The notes under the pieces were generated by a model. That model had not been told where the DNA came from. It did not search any database and saw only the letters and a list, made by a program, of their open reading frames with translations. Position numbers and translations under genes: made by a program. A stretch of DNA of 17,380 nucleotides, taken from assembly GCA_046345275.1 (NCBI GenBank), contig JBKDJY010000057.1, positions 1 to 17,380 of the forward strand. Direction: 5' to 3'. Below are positions 8,374 through 15,191 of the stretch, one piece after another (the stretch's first letter is position 1; each line of letters begins with the position of its first letter). The stretch is from UBA4416 sp046345275. Its GTDB lineage: Bacteria > Bacteroidota > Bacteroidia > B-17B0 > Aurantibacillaceae.

Positions 8374-9426
8374 TTAAATCACACTTTTTTTAGTAAGTAA
8401 TTTTTTTACCATTCCTTTTGGCCTTAGGGCATAAATGCGTTCGATGATTTCTACTACTTTTAATCCTTCAAGCGCATTGGTAGTAATTCTGTTATTCCCT
8501 TTAATGGTTTCAATTACATTCTCAATCACATTATGGTGATTGTTTGCAGATCCTTTATAGGCGCCATAATCATTGGCAGGATTTGTTTGTTTTAATTCAG
8601 GCATGATGTAATCTTTGATATGACAAACATCAACCTGATCCATATACTGCCCACCAACTTTAATACTCCCATTACTTCCAATAATTGTAAGGGATGACTC
8701 TAAATTTTTATCCCAAACAGCTGTTGAATAATTAATGCTTCCCATTCCGCCATTAATAAAATCAAAACTTACAAATCCGCTATCTTCAAAATCAGTAGAG
8801 TGCTGATGATTAAAATCTGCAAACTTTGCTTGTATGTTTTTTATATCACCAAACAACCAATACATAATGTCTATCCAATGGCTAAATTGTGTAAACAAAG
8901 TGCCGCCATCTAAGTGTTGTGTGCCTTTCCAATTATCTTTTTTATAATACCGATCATCCCTATTCCAATAACAATTGAGTTGAACCATATAAATATCACC
9001 AAGTGTTTTAGACTGAATCACTTCTTTAAGCCACACGCTTGGTGGAGAATACCGATTTTGCATCACGCAAAAAACGGTCTTGTGATGATGAAGCGCGGAA
9101 TAAATAACTTTTTCGCAATCAGCTTTTGTCAAAGCCATTGGTTTTTCTACAACCACATGTTTATTTAATTCTAAAACTTTTAAGGCATGTTCGGCATGCA
9201 AGCCATTTGGTGTGCAAACATTTACAACTTCAATATCGGGATGTGCAGATAACAATTCATCCATTGATTGATAAAATTTTTCTTTTAGATTTTCTAATTC
9301 TAAATTTTCTTTTGCAGCAATGTCACAAACAGCAAGCAATTCGCAATGTTGATTGCGGCGAATCATTTCTGCATGTCTTTTCCCAATATGCCCTTGACCA
9401 ATGACGCCAAATTTTATTTTAGTCAT
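8374..9426 (-). CDS. wbpB: Gfo/Idh/MocA oxidoreductase (WbpB/WlbA type)
   Basis: Probably oxidises C3 of UDP-GlcNAc uronic acid to the 3-keto sugar, the step that prepares for transamination. It has the N-terminal Rossmann motif GVIGQGHIGKRH (7-18), then CTPNGLHAEHAL (71-82) and the family lysine motif EKPMALT (94-100, K95). The C-terminal domain contains NCYWNRDDRYY (151-161), GGTLFTQFSHWIDIMYWLFGD (in 174-194) and a conserved active-site-like histidine, H183. Its 350 residues are slightly more than the 310-320 of WbpB/WlbA. The ATG start lies only 10 bases after the acyltransferase stop, so the two genes are surely co-transcribed. The substrate is inferred from both neighbours; the superfamily itself acts on many sugars. 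Confidence 0.82.
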   Translation of the reverse strand: MTKIKFGVIGQGHIGKRHAEMIRRNQHCELLAVCDIAAKENLELENLKEKFYQSMDELLSAHPDIEVVNVCTPNGLHAEHALKVLELNKHVVVEKPMALTKADCEKVIYSALHHHKTVFCVMQNRYSPPSVWLKEVIQSKTLGDIYMVQLNCYWNRDDRYYKKDNWKGTQHLDGGTLFTQFSHWIDIMYWLFGDIKNIQAKFADFNHQHSTDFEDSGFVSFDFINGGMGSINYSTAVWDKNLESSLTIIGSNGSIKVGGQYMDQVDVCHIKDYIMPELKQTNPANDYGAYKGSANNHHNVIENVIETIKGNNRITTNALEGLKVVEIIERIYALRPKGMVKKLLTKKSVI

Positions 9427-9436
9427 ACAATATTTT

Positions 9437-10015
9437 CTACGAAATTCTTTTTACTAAATTATTTTTTAATTGGTAAACTTGATTACTTTCTGGGCATGTA
9501 GCAATTCCTTCTGCATTGAATTCTAATCGGTGACCAAATTCGCTCATCCAGCCAATTTGATGAGAAGGGTTTCCAACAACCAATGCAAATGCTGGAACCG
9601 TTTTTGTAACAACTGCTCCTGCACCAATAAATGCAAATTCGCCAATATCATGGCCACAAACGATGGTGGCATTAGCGCCGATGCTGGCCCCTTTACCAAC
9701 ATGCGTTTTGGCGTATTGTGATTTTCTATTGATGGCGCTGCGGGGATTAATAACATTGGTAAAGACCATTGATGGTCCTAAAAAAACATCATCTTCACAA
9801 ATGACTCCTGTGTATAAAGAAACATTATTTTGTACTTTAACATTTTTACCTAAAATAACTTCTGGCGATATCACGACGTTTTGTCCAATATTACAATTTT
9901 CTCCCAAGGTACAATTATTCATAATATGGCTAAAATGCCATATTTTGGTTCCTTTTCCAATGGTGCAGTTTTCATCGATAAATGCTGAATGGTGAGCGAA
10001 ATATTCTTTTTCCAT
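9437..10015 (-). CDS. wbpD: UDP-3-amino-uronic acid N-acetyltransferase (WbpD/WlbB type)
   Basis: Left-handed beta-helix acyltransferase that would acetylate the 3-amino group of a UDP-2-acetamido-3-amino uronic acid using acetyl-CoA. Hexapeptide repeats run through most of the protein, such as IGKGTKIWHFSHI, LGENCNIGQNVVIS and IGANATIVCGHDIGEFAFIG. The loop VFTNVINPRSAINRK (84-98) and the tail VVGNPSHQIGWMSEFG (146-161) are typical of the WbpD subfamily. The start at ATG 10015 gives 192 residues, the normal family length. The reading frame could extend to a TTG at 10042, but the first nine residues have no family character and a -7 promoter element (10031-10038) lies inside that extension. 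It is first in the operon, followed after 21 bases or fewer by the oxidoreductase gene. Confidence 0.88.
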   Translation of the reverse strand: MEKEYFAHHSAFIDENCTIGKGTKIWHFSHIMNNCTLGENCNIGQNVVISPEVILGKNVKVQNNVSLYTGVICEDDVFLGPSMVFTNVINPRSAINRKSQYAKTHVGKGASIGANATIVCGHDIGEFAFIGAGAVVTKTVPAFALVVGNPSHQIGWMSEFGHRLEFNAEGIATCPESNQVYQLKNNLVKRIS

Positions 10016-10030
10016 GCGATTTTGAAGTAA

Positions 10031-10038
10031 CAAACTTA
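10031..10038 (-). promoter_or_regulatory. Probable -7 element for the wbpD-wbpB-wbpA operon
   Basis: On the minus strand this reads TAAGTTTG, a full match to the Bacteroidota -7 consensus TAnnTTTG. Transcription would start near 10025, leaving about 10 bases before the ATG at 10015. An ATTG lies about 23 bases upstream, a longer spacing than the usual 19, so the -33 element is unclear. This supports the ATG over the upstream TTG as the wbpD start. Confidence 0.45.
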
Positions 10039-10104
10039 GCAAAATCTACCTAATTTGAAAGCAATTATGATACCGTATTTGTAAAAAACTTAATATTGCT
10101 AACC

Positions 10105-10773
10105 ATGAGCTTTCGTTTGAATATAAAATATTATTTGGTGCATCACTTTGGTTTTACTAACAAAGAAGCCATCAGAGCCATTGATGGCAAAAAATTGAAA
10201 GTAAATGGGCTTCTTGTTACTGAAAATATTGAGTTTAATGAAACTTACGAAATTTATTATGAAGATAAATTATTGAAACCAAAAGCACCTTTCACCTACA
10301 TTGCTTTTTATAAACCAAAAGGCATTGAAACCACACACAATAAAAATATTTTGAATAACCTTACAACTGTATTTGATTTTGATAAGCATTTGGGATTTGC
10401 TGGCAGGCTTGATAAAGATTCAGAAGGATTGTTGATTTTATCTAATGATGGAAAATATATTCAAAAATTATCAAGCCCAATGAAAGAAACAGAAAAAGAA
10501 TATCATGTCACTGTTAATAAAGCTATTTCAGAAGAGTTTATCATTTTGATGAGAGCTGGCGTTGACATTAAAATTTGTAAGACACTTCCTTGCTATCTAG
10601 AAAAATTATCCGAATATGATTTTAAAATTATTTTGAAAGAAGGCAAAAACAGGCAAATACGAAGAATGTGCAAAGTATTGGGTTATTCAGTGGAACGTTT
10701 AATTAGGGTTAGAATTGATCACATTTATTTAGAAAATTTAAAGCCAGGAGAATTTAGAGATTTTAAAATTTAG
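10105..10773 (+). CDS. rRNA pseudouridine synthase, RsuA/RluB/RluE/RluF family (RluF-like)
   Basis: Isomerises specific uridines in rRNA to pseudouridine. An N-terminal S4-like RNA-binding segment (about 3-50; FTNKEAIRAIDGKKLKVNG) leads into the catalytic domain. The core motif is GRLDKDSEGLLILSNDG, beginning at residue 100, with the catalytic aspartate D103. KEYHV and the GKNRQIRRMCKVLGYSVERLIRVRI block near the C-terminus complete the family pattern. The length of 222 is on the short side but complete. The frame extends to a TTG at 10096, but ATG at 10105 (MSFRLN) is the more likely start. Its resemblance to RluF (23S rRNA position 2604 in E. coli) is a judgement from the S4 start and overall layout; RluB/RluE/RsuA cannot be excluded. 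Its stop is 4 bases from the convergent membrane-protein gene. Confidence 0.85.
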   Translation: MSFRLNIKYYLVHHFGFTNKEAIRAIDGKKLKVNGLLVTENIEFNETYEIYYEDKLLKPKAPFTYIAFYKPKGIETTHNKNILNNLTTVFDFDKHLGFAGRLDKDSEGLLILSNDGKYIQKLSSPMKETEKEYHVTVNKAISEEFIILMRAGVDIKICKTLPCYLEKLSEYDFKIILKEGKNRQIRRMCKVLGYSVERLIRVRIDHIYLENLKPGEFRDFKI

Positions 10774-10777
10774 GAGA

Positions 10778-11743
10778 TTATTTTTTGATGAAAGAAAATA
10801 ACTCTTTTCCAATACCAGTAAAGGATACTACATTTAATGGAAATTCTAAAAAAACATGCAAAAAACTTAAGAAAAATAGCATCTTCAAGCCCAAATCATA
10901 ACTATAGATATATAAAGAAATTGAAAATAACCAAATAATTAAGGTAACAATTAATGTTTTCTTAGGAACCAAATGCCATTTGATAACTGAAGTTTTAGAA
11001 AACCAATTTAAATAATGATATGTATAAGCGAAAGCAATAAAACGCATGGTTACAAAACCTGCGTTTGTCCTAAAAACCTGTTCTATATCTGTTAATTGGT
11101 CAAGATGAAAGGTATTTATGATTTGCAAGTTTAACTCGCCAAACAAAGAATAACTTTTTTCAACGTAATGACTAACTTCATAATTTAAACCCAAAGGTTG
11201 CAGGGCAAATAATAAAATGGCACAAGCAATTAATATTAAAATAGAAATAAAACCAGCCCAAGATTTTTCTTTTACGACGCCGTATATCATGAAAAGCCAA
11301 GTAAAAATAAAAACGTGAATAATGGTTGGTAAAAAAATAGCAACCCAAGTAAAATACTGAGATGAATTATTGGCTATTGAAATAAAAATTAAAATTCCAA
11401 CAAATAATAACAATCGGTATATCCATTTTTTAATAAAAACAAAACCAATACTCGCTAAAAAACTCAACAAGATGAGATCAGCAATCCAATTGTAATTTTT
11501 GTCAGACGGGGGATTAAAATTCCAATAAACTAAAATGACGCAAGCAACAATTAAAAAAATAAAATCAAATTTGCCTTTTGTGAAATAATTTTTTTTATGC
11601 AACCAGCTTATTTCTGTCAAGTAATGAAGTGGTCCTAAAATACCATAAGAAAATAAAAACAACTCAAATGGAATAAAAAAGGCTATTAAACAGGACAAAA
11701 GAATTAAACCTGTGTTGATATGATGAACAATATTACTTTTCAA
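10778..11743 (-). CDS. Unrecognised multi-pass membrane protein with conserved-looking histidines
   Basis: I do not recognise this family. The 321 residues are mostly hydrophobic, with about eight or nine likely membrane segments (about 11-36, 60-75, 87-105, 108-124, 132-155, 162-182, 228-244, 263-281, 286-305). Histidines and acids sit at segment ends in motif-like groups: GPLHYLTEISWLH (37-49; H40, E44, H49), TIIHVFIFTW (140-149; H143), AYTYHYLNW (239-247; H243), VIKWH (253-257; H257) and FLHVFLEFPLN (294-304; H296, E300). That pattern resembles membrane enzymes that bind metal through helix-end histidines, such as Brp/Blh-type carotenoid oxygenases, but I cannot assign it to one. The start is TTG at 11743, with no Met before residue 152. 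It is alone in its transcription unit, between convergent rRNA-synthase and divergent deacetylase genes. Confidence 0.75.
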   Translation of the reverse strand: MKSNIVHHINTGLILLSCLIAFFIPFELFLFSYGILGPLHYLTEISWLHKKNYFTKGKFDFIFLIVACVILVYWNFNPPSDKNYNWIADLILLSFLASIGFVFIKKWIYRLLLFVGILIFISIANNSSQYFTWVAIFLPTIIHVFIFTWLFMIYGVVKEKSWAGFISILILIACAILLFALQPLGLNYEVSHYVEKSYSLFGELNLQIINTFHLDQLTDIEQVFRTNAGFVTMRFIAFAYTYHYLNWFSKTSVIKWHLVPKKTLIVTLIIWLFSISLYIYSYDLGLKMLFFLSFLHVFLEFPLNVVSFTGIGKELFSFIKK

Positions 11744-11918
11744 AAGTGAATGATTTGTTTTGCAAATTAACTTAATATTTTTTGTAATTAAAGGATCATC
11801 ATATTAACACATATTCAACAATAAAATAAAAAATAATTTTTGTGAATAAGAAATTATAAATCAAAATGAAGTGATTGGAAAATCTTTGCTTGCTATGATT
11901 ACATTAGCGGGAAAAAAT

Positions 11919-12539
11919 ATGAAGTTTTTGTTTCAGACACCAAAAATTATCAGACAACTTTATAAAAATTCTTTGTGGAAAATAAAAACAAATCAACCTG
12001 AACTTTATCTCACTTTCGACGACGGTCCGATTGCAGAATTAACACCTTGGGTTTTGGATACCTTAAGTAAATATGGTGCAAAGGCTACTTTTTTTTGCGT
12101 TGGTGAAAATGTAAAAAGACACACAGAGATTGTTGAAAGAATGATGAAAGAGGGGCACAGCATTGGTAATCACACTTTCAATCATTTGAATGGATGGAAA
12201 ACCAAAAATAAAATGTACCTCCAAAATGTACATGAATTTCAGAAATTAATTAAAACCAAGCTTTTCAGGCCTCCTTACGGGAAAATAAAAATGTTTCAAT
12301 TCAACAAGTTAAAAAAAGCTTATCAGATAGTATTCTGGGATGTTTTAAGCCATGATTATCATTCGAAAATGAATCCGATAACCTGTTTAAACAATTCGAT
12401 AAAATATACTAGAAACGGAAGTATCATTGTTTTTCATGATAATATAAAGGCAGAAAACAACCTAAAATACGTACTTCCAAGGTATATTGAACATTTTTTG
12501 CAATTAAATTATAAATTTTTACCCCTAAAAGATACTTGA
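11919..12539 (+). CDS. Polysaccharide deacetylase (NodB homology domain)
   Basis: Metal-dependent carbohydrate esterase family 4 (CE4) enzyme likely to remove N-acetyl groups from a wall or exported polysaccharide. All five NodB motifs can be seen: TFDDGP (32-37, catalytic base D34 and metal ligand D35), HTFNH (85-89, metal ligands H85 and H89), RPPYG (117-121), the aspartate/tryptophan motif FWDVLSHDY (139-147) and the late histidine motif IVFHD (170-174, H173). The 206 residues are almost only the catalytic domain. There is no clear signal peptide, only a short amphipathic start (MKFLFQTPKIIRQLY), as is common for this small form. The frame opens at a GTG (11871) and has ATGs at 11895 and 11919; I chose 11919 because the family start resembles MKFLFQTPKI. 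The true substrate is not determined. Confidence 0.88.
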   Translation: MKFLFQTPKIIRQLYKNSLWKIKTNQPELYLTFDDGPIAELTPWVLDTLSKYGAKATFFCVGENVKRHTEIVERMMKEGHSIGNHTFNHLNGWKTKNKMYLQNVHEFQKLIKTKLFRPPYGKIKMFQFNKLKKAYQIVFWDVLSHDYHSKMNPITCLNNSIKYTRNGSIIVFHDNIKAENNLKYVLPRYIEHFLQLNYKFLPLKDT

Positions 12540-12588
12540 ACAAAAAAAAACACTATTTTTACTACGCAAAAAAATTAATTTAAAAAAA

Positions 12589-12933
12589 TTGAAATTAAAA
12601 TTACATATTCTCTCAACCATTTTCATTGCGACTCTTTTTGCCTGCCAACATAATTCACCTTTAAAAACTGAGAAATTTAAAGTTTGGGGTAACTGTGAAA
12701 AATGCAAAGTAACCATTGAAAATGCTTCTAATTTAGTCGGTGTCAGCAAAAAAAATTGGGACATTGAATCTAAATTAATGGTTGTAACTTTTGATACTAC
12801 TAAAGTTAGCCTTGATAGAATTCAGGAATCTATTGCTAAAAGTGGTTACGATAATGATAAGTATTTTGGCGACGATTATGCTTATGCCAAATTAGCAACC
12901 TGCTGCCAATATGAGCGCAAATCCTACGAGTAA
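12589..12933 (+). CDS. Heavy-metal-associated (HMA) domain lipoprotein with CCQYER tail
   Basis: A small exported protein with a ferredoxin-like HMA fold, as in copper chaperones and the N-termini of metal ATPases. A lipoprotein signal ends at LFAC, with Cys19 the likely lipidated residue, so the protein sits in the periplasm-facing leaflet of a membrane. The metal-binding motif GNCEKC (35-39; C36 and C39) has Asn in place of the usual Met after the Gly. The rest of the domain (VTIENASNLVGV, then KVSLDRIQESIAKSGYDND) fits. The tail ATCCQYERK (104-111) adds two adjacent cysteines, a pattern I associate with Bacteroidota HMA proteins. The start must be TTG at 12589, as the frame holds no upstream ATG. 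A TATTTTTA element at 12554-12561 could serve as -7. Metal (Cu, Zn) is inferred. Its stop is one base from that of the convergent dusB. Confidence 0.78.
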   Translation: MKLKLHILSTIFIATLFACQHNSPLKTEKFKVWGNCEKCKVTIENASNLVGVSKKNWDIESKLMVVTFDTTKVSLDRIQESIAKSGYDNDKYFGDDYAYAKLATCCQYERKSYE

Positions 12934-12934
12934 T

Positions 12935-13969
12935 CTAATACTGTAATGTATTTGAAAATTTTTCTGGAATATCAGTTAAAATTTGTTTAATCTCTTCAAT
13001 ATTTTCACTTGTTACCAATTTCATGCGCGTATCTTTAAAGTGTTCTATTCCTTTAAAATAATTTGTGTAATGAGGGCGCATCTCTAACACGCCTAACTTA
13101 GGGCCTTTCCAATCAATGGATTTATTAAAATGTGATAAGCAAACTTCTACTCTCTTTTTTAAAGTTGGTTTTTCTAATTGCAAACCCGTTTGTAAAAAAT
13201 GTTTTATCTCATTAAAAATCCAAGGATAACCTATACTTGCGCGTCCTATCATCATTCCATCCAAGCCATATGTATTTTTAAATGCCAATGCTTTTTGAGG
13301 AGAGGTAATATCTCCATTTCCAAAAATAGGAATGTGCATGCGTGGATTATTTTTTACCTCAGCTATATATTTCCAATCTGCAGAACCTTTATACATCTGT
13401 GCTCGCGTGCGCCCATGAATTGTTAATGCTTGTATCCCTACATCTTGAAGACGCTCGGCAACTTCTAAAATATTAATTGAGTTTTCATCCCAACCCAACC
13501 TTGTTTTAACGGTTACGGGTAATGAGGTAGATTTTACAACAGCTTTGGTTAACCTTACCATCAATGCAATGTCTTTTAAAACACCTGCACCAGCGCCTTT
13601 ACAAACCACCTTTTTAACGGGGCATCCAAAATTAATATCAAGTAAATCGGGTTGACAGGCATCTACAATTTTTGCAGACAGTGCCATCGCTTCCTCATCG
13701 CCCCCAAAAATTTGAATTCCTATTGGCTTTTCATAATCAAAAATATCGAGTTTTTTTTTGCTTTTAATGGCATCTCTGATTAATCCTTCGCTGCTAATAA
13801 ATTCAGTATACATTAAATCAGCGCCATGCTGCTTGCAAACATATCGAAATGGCGGATCACTAACATCTTCCATCGGTGCAAGTAATAATGGAAATTCTCC
13901 CAATTCAATATTTGAAATTTTTACGATAGGTAAAATTATTAATTTATTTGCAACTACTGACAGTTGCAA
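12935..13969 (-). CDS. dusB: tRNA-dihydrouridine synthase DusB
   Basis: FMN- and NADPH-dependent enzyme that reduces a uridine in tRNA D-loops to dihydrouridine. FMN-barrel motifs include LLLAPMEDVSDPPFR (28-42), GIQIFGG (84-90), DINFGCPVKKVVCKGAGAGVL (in 111-131; catalytic C116), VKTRLGWD, IHGRTRAQMYKGSADW and IPIFGNGDI, followed by MMIGRASIGYPWIF. Numbering assumes a TTG start at 13969; the length would be 344, the family norm being about 320-335. The start is uncertain. Homologues, as I recall them, begin MVKIxNIELG; here that Met position is an ATC codon (13927, minus strand), and no ATG or GTG lies between. The TTG at 13969 overlaps the end of the upstream small membrane-protein gene by 16 bases and falls inside an inverted repeat. 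The protein assignment itself is secure. Confidence 0.93.
   Translation of the reverse strand: MQLSVVANKLIILPIVKISNIELGEFPLLLAPMEDVSDPPFRYVCKQHGADLMYTEFISSEGLIRDAIKSKKKLDIFDYEKPIGIQIFGGDEEAMALSAKIVDACQPDLLDINFGCPVKKVVCKGAGAGVLKDIALMVRLTKAVVKSTSLPVTVKTRLGWDENSINILEVAERLQDVGIQALTIHGRTRAQMYKGSADWKYIAEVKNNPRMHIPIFGNGDITSPQKALAFKNTYGLDGMMIGRASIGYPWIFNEIKHFLQTGLQLEKPTLKKRVEVCLSHFNKSIDWKGPKLGVLEMRPHYTNYFKGIEHFKDTRMKLVTSENIEEIKQILTDIPEKFSNTLQY
13948..13969. repeat. Perfect 8-base inverted repeat at the end of the small Cys-rich gene and the dusB start
   Basis: TTGCAACT and AGTTGCAA flank a 6-base loop. It lies across the last codons and stop of the 38-residue gene and includes the possible TTG start of dusB. 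No T-run follows, so it is not a classic intrinsic terminator. In RNA it would fold over the dusB initiation region, which could limit its translation (inference). It could also be a consequence of coding for Cys/Asn/Gln codons. Confidence 0.45.
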
Positions 13970-14070
13970 TCGGAATCATCGCATTTCTTTTTATGAAATA
14001 ATTGATAAATTTTTATCACAATGTAAACGATAGCGCCACTTAAAATAAAATAGATTATAATTGTTTGCAT
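13954..14070 (-). CDS. FeoB-associated-type Cys-rich membrane protein (38 residues)
   Basis: A very small gene with ATG start and TAG stop. The protein has one membrane helix (about 3-21: TIIIYFILSGAIVYIVIKI) followed by a basic stretch (FHKKK) and a Cys-rich end with cysteines at 30, 35 and 37 (KCDDSDCNCQ). This layout matches the FeoB-associated Cys-rich membrane proteins, usually encoded beside the ferrous-iron transporter FeoB. No feoA or feoB is in the window, so the iron link is by family resemblance only. It lies just upstream of dusB on the same strand and overlaps the possible dusB TTG start by 16 bases, so the two are probably co-transcribed. A weak promoter-like TACATTTT occurs about 20 bases before the ATG. 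Confidence 0.72.
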   Translation of the reverse strand: MQTIIIYFILSGAIVYIVIKIYQLFHKKKCDDSDCNCQ

Positions 14071-14287
14071 CGTTTTATCCAATAAAATGTAAAAATGAAA
14101 AGCTTGAATGTTTCAAAAAATTATTTTTATTGACGTTATTTAATTTCATCAAAATGAATTCGGCCAAACATTAACTTCTATCTTAGCGGAAATAAAATAA
14201 TTGAATCTCCTCAAATATAGCTAAAATTAGTAAATTAGCCCAATGACTTGATTAAAAATCAAAACAACATTAAAGAGAGGAATTGTT

Positions 14288-14380
14288 ATGGAAGTAAAAA
14301 ATGTAGCTATTATCAATCATAAAATTGATGGAAAACATATCCAGAATTATTTGAACGGTTTTTTTTCTCAGATTAAGTAA
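14288..14380 (+). CDS. Possible 30-residue small protein or gene remnant
   Basis: ATG to TAA, 30 codons, starting MEVKNVAIINHKIDG and ending LNGFFSQIK. It is preceded by AGAGGA at 14276-14281, a near-perfect ribosome-binding site 7 bases before the ATG, which stands out because such sites are nearly absent elsewhere in this window. A hairpin follows 9 bases after the stop. The protein has no signal or membrane segment and I do not recognise it. It could be a true small protein, a leader peptide of the pcm unit, or the 5' remnant of a lost gene. Confidence 0.35.
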   Translation: MEVKNVAIINHKIDGKHIQNYLNGFFSQIK

Positions 14381-14389
14381 TTTTTTTTA

Positions 14390-14410
14390 AAGTCTTTGTT
14401 TGAAAGACTT
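14390..14410 (+). terminator. Weak terminator-like hairpin before pcm
   Basis: AAGTCTTT and AAAGACTT pair perfectly around a 5-base loop (GTTTG). The stem is A+T-rich and what follows (ATCATTTCTTTTGTTTTT) is T-rich but not a pure T-run. It would end the 30-codon ORF transcript, or act as a structured leader of pcm, whose ATG is 64 bases further on. The folding is evident; the function is inferred. Confidence 0.35.
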
Positions 14411-14474
14411 ATCATTTCTTTTGTTTTTAATAATGGTAAAAACATGGAACGATCAATATAATTAATTTTAAAGC

Positions 14475-15146
14475 ATGTTATTTAACGAAGAAAACGAATA
14501 TCTTTTTAGAGGAAAACGAAAAAGATTGGTAAGTCAATTAAAGGAAAAAGGAATCACCGATGTGAATGTATTAAACGCTATTTTAAAAATACCACGTCAT
14601 CAATTTTTTGACAATAACACAGAAAGGCCCGCTTTACTGGACCATGCGTATTCTGATAAAGCTTTAAAAATTGGAGCAGGCCAAACCATTTCACATCCAT
14701 TTACGGTGGCTTTTCAAACTGAAAAATTAAATTTAAAGCGCGGAGAAAAAGTTTTGGAAATTGGCACTGGTTGCGGATATCAAACGGCAGTGTTGCTTGA
14801 AGTTGGCGCTAAAGTATTTTCAGTTGAACGCCAAAAAGAACTATATGATAAAACAAAAATATTTTTACCTGCCCTTGGCTATAAAGGGGCTAAACTTTTT
14901 TATGGGGATGGTTACAAAGGATTGCCACAACATGCGCCATTTGACAAAATAATTGTAACGGCTGCAGCACCTCATATTCCTGATGATTTATTGGCACAAC
15001 TCAATGTTAATGGGCTCATGATTATTCCCATTGGCGAAGGAGAAGAACAGGTAATGAATTTAATTAAAAAGAAATCGAGCACCGAATTTGAAAAAGTTAC
15101 TTTCGGGAAATTTAAATTTGTGCCGATGCTTCAAAATAAATCTTAA
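14475..15146 (+). CDS. pcm: Protein-L-isoaspartate O-methyltransferase
   Basis: Cytoplasmic repair enzyme that methylates L-isoaspartyl residues in damaged proteins with S-adenosylmethionine. The family start VLNAILKIPRHQFF (32-45) is followed by the substrate motif AYSDKALKIGAGQTIS (58-73), the SAM-binding motif VLEIGTGCGYQTAVL (93-107) and FDKIIVTAAAPHIPDDLLAQL, then a late PIGEGEEQ block. The Cys at 100 replaces the usual Ser of GTGSGYQ, a small change. The length of 223 is close to the usual 208-225. The ATG start is clear. It is a stand-alone gene: a strong promoter for the following outer-membrane gene begins soon after its stop. Confidence 0.93.
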   Translation: MLFNEENEYLFRGKRKRLVSQLKEKGITDVNVLNAILKIPRHQFFDNNTERPALLDHAYSDKALKIGAGQTISHPFTVAFQTEKLNLKRGEKVLEIGTGCGYQTAVLLEVGAKVFSVERQKELYDKTKIFLPALGYKGAKLFYGDGYKGLPQHAPFDKIIVTAAAPHIPDDLLAQLNVNGLMIIPIGEGEEQVMNLIKKKSSTEFEKVTFGKFKFVPMLQNKS

Positions 15147-15191
15147 AGGCTTTGACATTTATCAATTTTAGCACTAATTAACAATTGAATG

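Larger units (their letters stand above)
14071..14474. other. 404-base gap before pcm
   Basis: An A+T-rich stretch between the small Cys-rich gene (leftward) and pcm (rightward). It holds a possible 30-codon ORF (14288-14380) with an unusually good Shine-Dalgarno sequence and a small hairpin (14390-14410). The left half, up to about 14270, shows no coding potential that I could recognise, only minor dyads such as TGATT-AAA-AATCA. It must contain promoters for the two outward-facing genes, but I see no strong TAnnTTTG element. Confidence 0.5.

Noticed and set aside
8083..9404. Plus-strand ORFs over the wbpA- and wbpB-like genes
   Set aside because: Antisense frames with no family features; real genes on the minus strand are clear.
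9530..9995. Long plus-strand and other-frame ORFs over the wbpD-like gene
   Set aside because: Shadows of the beta-helix acyltransferase, whose own frame has full hexapeptide and tail motifs.
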